NCBI GenBank assembly: GCA_004151065.3 | Contig: NWUY0303898787.1 | Coordinates: 1-11,270 of the forward strand | DNA length: 11,270 nt | From: Larix sibirica | Lineage: Eukaryota > Streptophyta > Pinopsida > Pinales > Pinaceae | Direction: 5' to 3' | Part shown: positions 7,843 to 11,270 of the stretch, in pieces | How the letters are laid out: the number at the start of each line of letters is the position of its first letter | Position numbering within the stretch: position 1 is the stretch's first letter | Translations under genes and position numbers: made by a program | The notes under the pieces: generated by a model | Databases searched by the model: none | What the model was told of the DNA's origin: nothing | What the model saw: only the letters and a program-made list of their open reading frames with translations

Positions 7843-8709
7843 AAGTACATCAAACTTTAAATTATTCATCTTGTACAAAAAGGATTGGGTGGCAGAGGGG
7901 AAATATCTTGAAGAGTACTCCCTCCATTTACATTCTACCATATTACAGAAGGCCTCCTCTCGCAACCAAGTATGATTAAATTTGAAAGGATAGAGTAAGT
8001 CCCTTTTTTCAAAATCCAGTTGAAGAAACACCGATTTGTGATCCGAAATACCCAAAGCACTGGACCATGATTTGTATCTGTAACATTACTGACATAAACC
8101 TTTGGCCATGTAGAACCTATCCAGTGTCTTGGCCAACCTCGCCTTCCCATGTCTTCCATTGAACCAAGTCGGTACTAAAACACTTGGCGCTATATCAATC
8201 AAATGAGCCTCAACAAAAATCTTCTGAAAATAAGTGGAGAGCGGGTCTGAAGGAAGCCCTGAACCCCAAACTTCATTGGGAGATAGGGTAAAATTTAAAT
8301 CACTTGCAAGGATTGAATTAGGATCGCTTAGAAGACCCGAACGTACCAAATTATCCCAGAACAGTTCACAATGATTATAAGGGCCATAAACATTAAGTAT
8401 TTTAACAATTCTCCTCAAACCTAAAAAACTTCCTTCAAGTAAAATACCCGCAACCGTAAAATAAGGCTTGAAGGAAACTTTAGTCGGATTCCAAGCTTCC
8501 AGTAAGCCCCCATACAGCCCATCCGCATTAAGACCACAAACGTTCCAAGCAAGGAAAATTTTCAGGAAGTTTTCACAGGCATCAATACTGGATATCATAG
8601 TGTCTTGAACCATAATTACAACAGGCTTAACCGATAGAACTAACCTCTTCAACGCAACTTTTTTAAGGGGACTATAGAGACCACTAATATTAAAGGACAA
8701 AATAATATT
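7843..8709 (-). pseudogene. LINE ORF2: endonuclease/exonuclease/phosphatase domain
   Basis: This domain nicks the genomic target to create the primer for reverse transcription. It opens with a plant-L1-like LSFNISGLYSPLKKVALKRL (8700 downward). Later landmarks are VQDT (catalytic QET position, Asp replacing Glu at 8602-8604), NVYGPYN, ASDLNF (usual G-D-x-N; the catalytic Asp at 8299-8301 is kept but the preceding Gly is Ser), the TW..GR...LDRF region near 8110-8170, and SDH at 8038-8046 followed by YPFKFNHTWL. One TAA (8086-8088) interrupts an otherwise continuous frame just before the SDH motif. The frame is lost near 7842, at the start of the linker. The family assignment is secure; activity is not expected. 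Confidence 0.88.
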
Positions 8710-9481
8710 CTAGGAACCTCTTGAAGGGGCATAAAATCTCTAAGGACTCCAGAGGAAGAATCGGTTGTAAGCGAAGCAGAGAGAGGAGTAATATCCACAA
8801 GTTTAGGGTTAACAAACTTGTCAGCAAAGGAAGAAGCATGTTCTAACTTTTTCCCATTCTTCTTTCTTAACGTCACATTTTGAGATCTTATAGAGGAAAT
8901 AGGAAGGGTGGAATCGTCGACTAGCTGACCAGAAAAGGTAGGAATAATAATTTTGGGCTCATAAACCCCCACCTGCAAAAGGCCCTGAGAGGAAGGGGAA
9001 ACAAAAGAAGGAGTAAGTGGGAGGCCTCCGAAAGCGGTTGCTGCTCATCTACAAAAACCCCCTGACAATTTTGTCCCGGGGGGGAAGGGGTAATAGCCTT
9101 ATATTCTATTACACCCCACCATCCGATACCCCCCAAAAATTCAACAGACTTTGCCTTTGGGCTAACCCCATCCAGGACCGGAACCCTGAAATCAACAGGA
9201 GTCATGACCTCAATAGCAACAGAAGAAGGAAATTGGTCAGTGGGAGGGGGAAACAAAAAAGACTGGGTACCAACATCCGAAAGAAGAAATATCTTCAACT
9301 CAGAAGGAGACACAAAATTAGAGATAACAGAGAGAGAATCCTTTAACTTACCCAAGGCCCCCAAAGTAGAAGATTTGTCAAGTGGAATAATTTGGTGTAG
9401 TCGAGTATTTGAAGTTTTGGAATCACCTAACGAGGAGTAAGCATCCGACATATATTCATAAAATAAAACCCTCTTCGGACA

Positions 9482-9520
9482 ACAATCCCTGGTATGTCCC
9501 ACCTGATGATAGGAAAAACA
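9482..9520 (-). pseudogene. LINE ORF1: CCHC zinc knuckle with lost cysteine
   Basis: The motif reads C-F-S-Y-H-Q-V-G-H-T-R-D-C, which fits C-x2-C-x4-H-x4-C except that the second Cys is Tyr (codon TAT at 9511-9509, from TGT by one G-to-A change). It is preceded by the plant-typical PIEIEVVWNGG and YWKVPFRC, directly after DUF4283 as expected. Zinc binding should be impaired. Confidence 0.88.
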
Positions 9521-9667
9521 CCTAAAAGGAACCTTCCAATAATATACTCGTTGAATGAAAGAACCACCATTCCATACCACTTCGATTTCAATAGGTAACC
9601 CTTATGTCGTATCCATTTCCACAAGCACTCTAGGAAATATCCTATCACCAGCCAGCATGGTTGCTTA

Positions 9668-10034
9668 TTCCACTAAAATGAACTTGCCGATGGAGTTTGC
9701 AACCGACATAAACCCCCTGAAATACCAACATTGCATTGGAAACCCAGGTAATAATACCCACATGTGCCTTTTAGAAATCTTCTCTTTCCAAGGGTTAAAA
9801 CCCACATGCCACTTGTAGAACACCAGTGAGCCTTCTCCAGTAACCCAATAATGATCCATAACTTTTTGCAGACTATCCTTGGTTAAGAAATGAAAACAGA
9901 ACCACCCATTTACTAAAACATAAATCTTAGGCGTATAATTGATGAACGGTTTGCAACAAGACGACATCCAATGACTTATATCCGGTCTAGAAATTCTAAC
10001 ATAATCAAAACGCCCCAAAAGAGTTCTCTTGGTA
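9668..10034 (-). pseudogene. LINE ORF1: DUF4283 domain
   Basis: The open stretch reads LTKRTLLGRFDYVRISRPDI, then SHWMSSCCKPF, PKIYVLVNGWFCFHFLTKDS, the DHYWVTGEGSLVFYKWHVGF block, NPWKEKISKRHMWVLLPGFP and FRGFMSVANSIGKFI. This is the characteristic order of DUF4283: (L)(V/L)GRF, a GWF.F.F strand, W..G...L.L..W, and the VW(V/L).LPG(L/F)P strand. In plant retroelement ORF1 proteins this domain precedes a zinc knuckle, as here. The segment is unbroken until the TAA at 9665-9667. Confidence 0.9.
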
Positions 10035-10426
10035 AGCCCCAAAACCATATCAAACGTAACGTCCCTTCCGAGTGTGCATAGAGTGCTTCCCTGACGAGCC
10101 TTCACCAACTTTTCCTTGCGTCTTCTTCAAGCCGCTTTGCTAGAACACAAACCCCTATCGCCAACATCCCCAAAATCAGACTTTAACTCCCGAACAAACC
10201 TCACAGACGGGTTAGCCTAGGAAGGAAAAGAGGCCCCTTTATCTCCGACAGCTGTGGGAGCCTTGATATTGGAAATCTCCACCATGACATTACGGTTCGA
10301 CCGGACAACATACGGTAAGGGTTTAGAGATAACCCCCATCTGTCCCTCTAAAGGGCCTCCACTAGAAAAATATGTACTACAAAAAGCCACTGGGGAGGAG
10401 ATGGATGATGGGATAGAAAATCCCAT

Positions 10427-10600
10427 CACCGTAAAACCCAAAAACCAAAACAAACCGAAAGAGACAAAAGAAAGGACAAAAAAAGCATGGATCAATGGTG
10501 AAAAAACCTAGCCAGAGCTAAGAAAATTACTGCAATAAAAAAACTAAAAACCATTCCCACTTTTTTCTCTTAATTGATACTAAGTCGACCAAGAAAATCG
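10427..10600 (-). other. LINE 5' UTR, border approximate
   Basis: Upstream of the ORF1 ATG the minus strand is T-rich and lacks conserved coding sequence. A stem-like or terminal motif marking the true 5' end is not visible, and no target-site duplication fixes it, so 10600 is only an estimate. Plant L1 elements usually have a short 5' UTR, which fits. Confidence 0.4.
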
Positions 10601-10696
10601 ATTGGACTCCAAGTTACTGCAACAAAAATTCCTAACCAGCAATCCATCATGTCCATCCATACCCCCTCCTCCCCATTCTCAAATGCAATACATCTC

Positions 10697-10724
10697 ACAT
10701 CCATATAATACCTTATATGGATGT
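10697..10724. repeat. Perfect 12-bp stem, 4-nt loop inverted repeat
   Basis: ACATCCATATAA (10697-10708) pairs perfectly with TTATATGGATGT (10713-10724) around a TACC loop. It is not followed by a T-run that would suggest an RNA terminator, and no adjacent gene exists. It lies about 100 bases outside the estimated LINE 5' end. Confidence 0.85.
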
Positions 10725-11162
10725 TTTCTCATATGTTTCCAAAAAAATTCTCCCTTTCTTCCCTCACTAACAAACATGTCTTGTTCCGACTTTGTTGATG
10801 CATAGTTTAATATGGAAACATCAATGCTTTTTCCCTCAATGTTAGACTACAAGTGCCAACCGTGCTTGTGAGAAAAAAAAGTCAATATATTTAAATTATT
10901 TTCTCTATTAAATTAATTTACTTTGTCATAATTTTAATAATTAATCTTTTATATAGCATCCTCTTTGTTTTAGTAGGGCACATGGCTCACATCTCAGTCG
11001 AAAGACTTCAATGTAATATTTATTGTTATCAAATATTTCTATGTTAAAATAAATGAAAAAATAATAATTAATTTATATTAATTAATGCTTTGCTTTGCTT
11101 GTGATTTATCTTGGATGGATGATATTTATATGGAGTTTGTGGATGGTTGATGGAGTTTTACA

Positions 11163-11209
11163 TTGTTGTTGTTTAGTTATGATATTGTTGTTGTTGTTTA
11201 GTTAGGATA
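11163..11209. repeat. TTG-rich tandem duplication
   Basis: TTGTTGTTGTTTAGTTATGATA (11163-11184) is repeated as TTGTTGTTGTTGTTTAGTTAGGATA (11185-11209), differing by one added TTG unit and one base. It is a slippage duplication within a TTG-rich simple repeat. Confidence 0.8.
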
Positions 11210-11212
11210 TTT

Positions 11213-11230
11213 TGATGATGATGATGATGA
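11213..11230. repeat. (TGA)6 microsatellite
   Basis: Six consecutive TGA units form an uninterrupted trinucleotide repeat directly after the TTG-rich duplication. It is probably polymorphic between individuals. Confidence 0.9.
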
Positions 11231-11270
11231 CCAACTTTGGTATATCGAACTTTAAGAAGGTTATTATTTG

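Larger units (their letters stand above)
4651..8709 (-). pseudogene. LINE ORF2 polyprotein, degraded
   Basis: ORF2 encodes the element's endonuclease and reverse transcriptase. The remnants lie in order on the minus strand: EEP endonuclease (8709 to about 8020), linker (to about 7380), RT (to about 6180), a conserved post-RT region (to about 5510), zf-RVT (5498-5090) and RNase H (5033-4651). No single frame survives. In-frame stops appear at 8086-8088, 7698-7700, 6334-6336, 6155-6157, 5939-5941, 5838-5840, 5508-5510, 5088-5090 and 5013-5015. The frame changes near 7842, 7235, 6520, 6200, 5938 and 5000. The recognisable protein starts at about 8709 (Asn-Ile-Ile-Leu-Ser-Phe-Asn...). The codon just upstream, 8710-8712, is TAG, so the original ATG is not visible. 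Frames align well between lesions, indicating point decay and small indels rather than rearrangement. Confidence 0.92.
8649..10426 (-). pseudogene. LINE ORF1, nucleic-acid-binding protein, degraded
   Basis: ORF1 makes the RNA-binding chaperone of the element's RNP. One frame carries most of it. The chosen start is ATG 10426-10424 (MGFSIPSS...); an upstream frame extension to 10495 is hydrophobic and looks like UTR. It is broken by TAG 10217-10219, TGA 10127-10129, TAA 9665-9667 and TAA 9602-9604. DUF4283 lies at about 10030-9670 and the zinc knuckle at 9520-9482. A Ser/Pro-rich linker follows. The frame changes between about 9044 and 9005, after which QGLLQVGVYEPKII and a basic segment (SQNVTLRKKNGKKLEH) read on to TGA 8649-8651. 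The C-terminal end overlaps the start of ORF2 by about 60 bases in another frame. Confidence 0.88.
4398..10600 (-). mobile_element. L1-type LINE, near full length, inactive
   Basis: This is a non-LTR retrotransposon on the minus strand. In order it has a 5' UTR, ORF1 (DUF4283 plus CCHC-type knuckle), ORF2 (endonuclease, RT, zf-RVT, RNase H), a 3' UTR and a short poly(A) seen as TTTTTTT at 4398-4404 on the plus strand. The organisation and RT sequence match plant L1-clade elements, some of which carry an archaea-like RNase H behind the RT. The length, about 6.2 kb, suggests a nearly complete 5' end, although the exact 5' border (set here at about 10600) is an estimate. I found no target-site duplication: the bases left of 4398 have no convincing partner right of 10500. 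Numerous stops, frameshifts and lost catalytic residues make it immobile. Confidence 0.9.
10601..11270. other. AT-rich flank, no gene
   Basis: The 67-codon plus-strand ORF at 10602-10805 has no recognisable content and a Ser/Pro-rich composition typical of chance reading of pyrimidine-rich DNA. Apart from the hairpin at 10697-10724 and simple repeats from 11085 on, I see nothing here. Sequence from 10870 to 11085 is strongly AT-rich. Confidence 0.5.

Noticed and set aside
9017-9346. 109-codon plus-strand ORF inside ORF1
   Set aside because: It lies opposite the Ser/Pro-rich linker of LINE ORF1 and has no recognisable motif; it is a shadow frame.
9427-9648. 73-codon minus-strand ORF overlapping the knuckle
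   Set aside because: Shifted frame of ORF1; the real frame carries the PFRC...H...C knuckle.
10254-10511. 85-codon plus-strand ORF
   Set aside because: Antisense to the ORF1 N-terminal region and 5' UTR; the Lys/Pro-rich composition follows from the opposite strand.
10602-10805. 67-codon plus-strand ORF
   Set aside because: Low-complexity Ser/Pro content, no motif, and it spans a hairpin; not supported as a gene.

Overview
The window looks like AT-rich, non-genic nuclear DNA of a seed plant, probably one with a large, repeat-rich genome; a gymnosperm is possible but the sequence does not decide it. It has no bacterial-style gene packing, no rRNA or tRNA, and no intact protein-coding gene. 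The plant assignment rests on one recognisable element: an L1-type LINE with the plant architecture, namely a DUF4283/CCHC-knuckle ORF1, and an ORF2 with endonuclease, reverse transcriptase, a zf-RVT cysteine/histidine domain and a C-terminal RNase H.

Layout. Positions 1-66 are a dense cluster of RY (CATGCA) motifs. Positions 67-4397 are AT-rich DNA with no identifiable gene. They hold coding-like but broken minus-strand reading (about 700-2082), a stretch resembling an LTR or 3' transcript end (about 2440-3130), a 33-bp tandem duplication (3255-3321), two foldbacks (3584-3681 and 3779-3817) and a small set of direct and inverted repeats (4284-4370) beside the LINE tail. Positions 4398 to about 10600 are one near-full-length LINE on the minus strand, so its 5' end is at the high coordinate. 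Positions from about 10600 to 11270 are AT-rich flank with a perfect hairpin and simple repeats.

The LINE, read on the minus strand, runs: short 5' UTR; ORF1 (10426 to 8649); ORF2 (about 8709 to 4651); 3' UTR; short poly(A) (4404-4398). In an active copy, ORF1 binds the element RNA, the endonuclease nicks the target, the RT primes from the nick, and RNase H helps remove template RNA. This copy cannot do that. ORF1 has four in-frame stops and one frameshift. ORF2 has about nine stops and six or seven frame changes. Several catalytic or metal-binding residues are substituted and part of the RNase H domain is missing. It is an old, immobile copy.

I found no convincing new biological system. The best leads are the RY-motif cluster, the G-to-A bias of the LINE lesions, the shortened RNase H, and the unassigned coding-like minus-strand tract in the left third.
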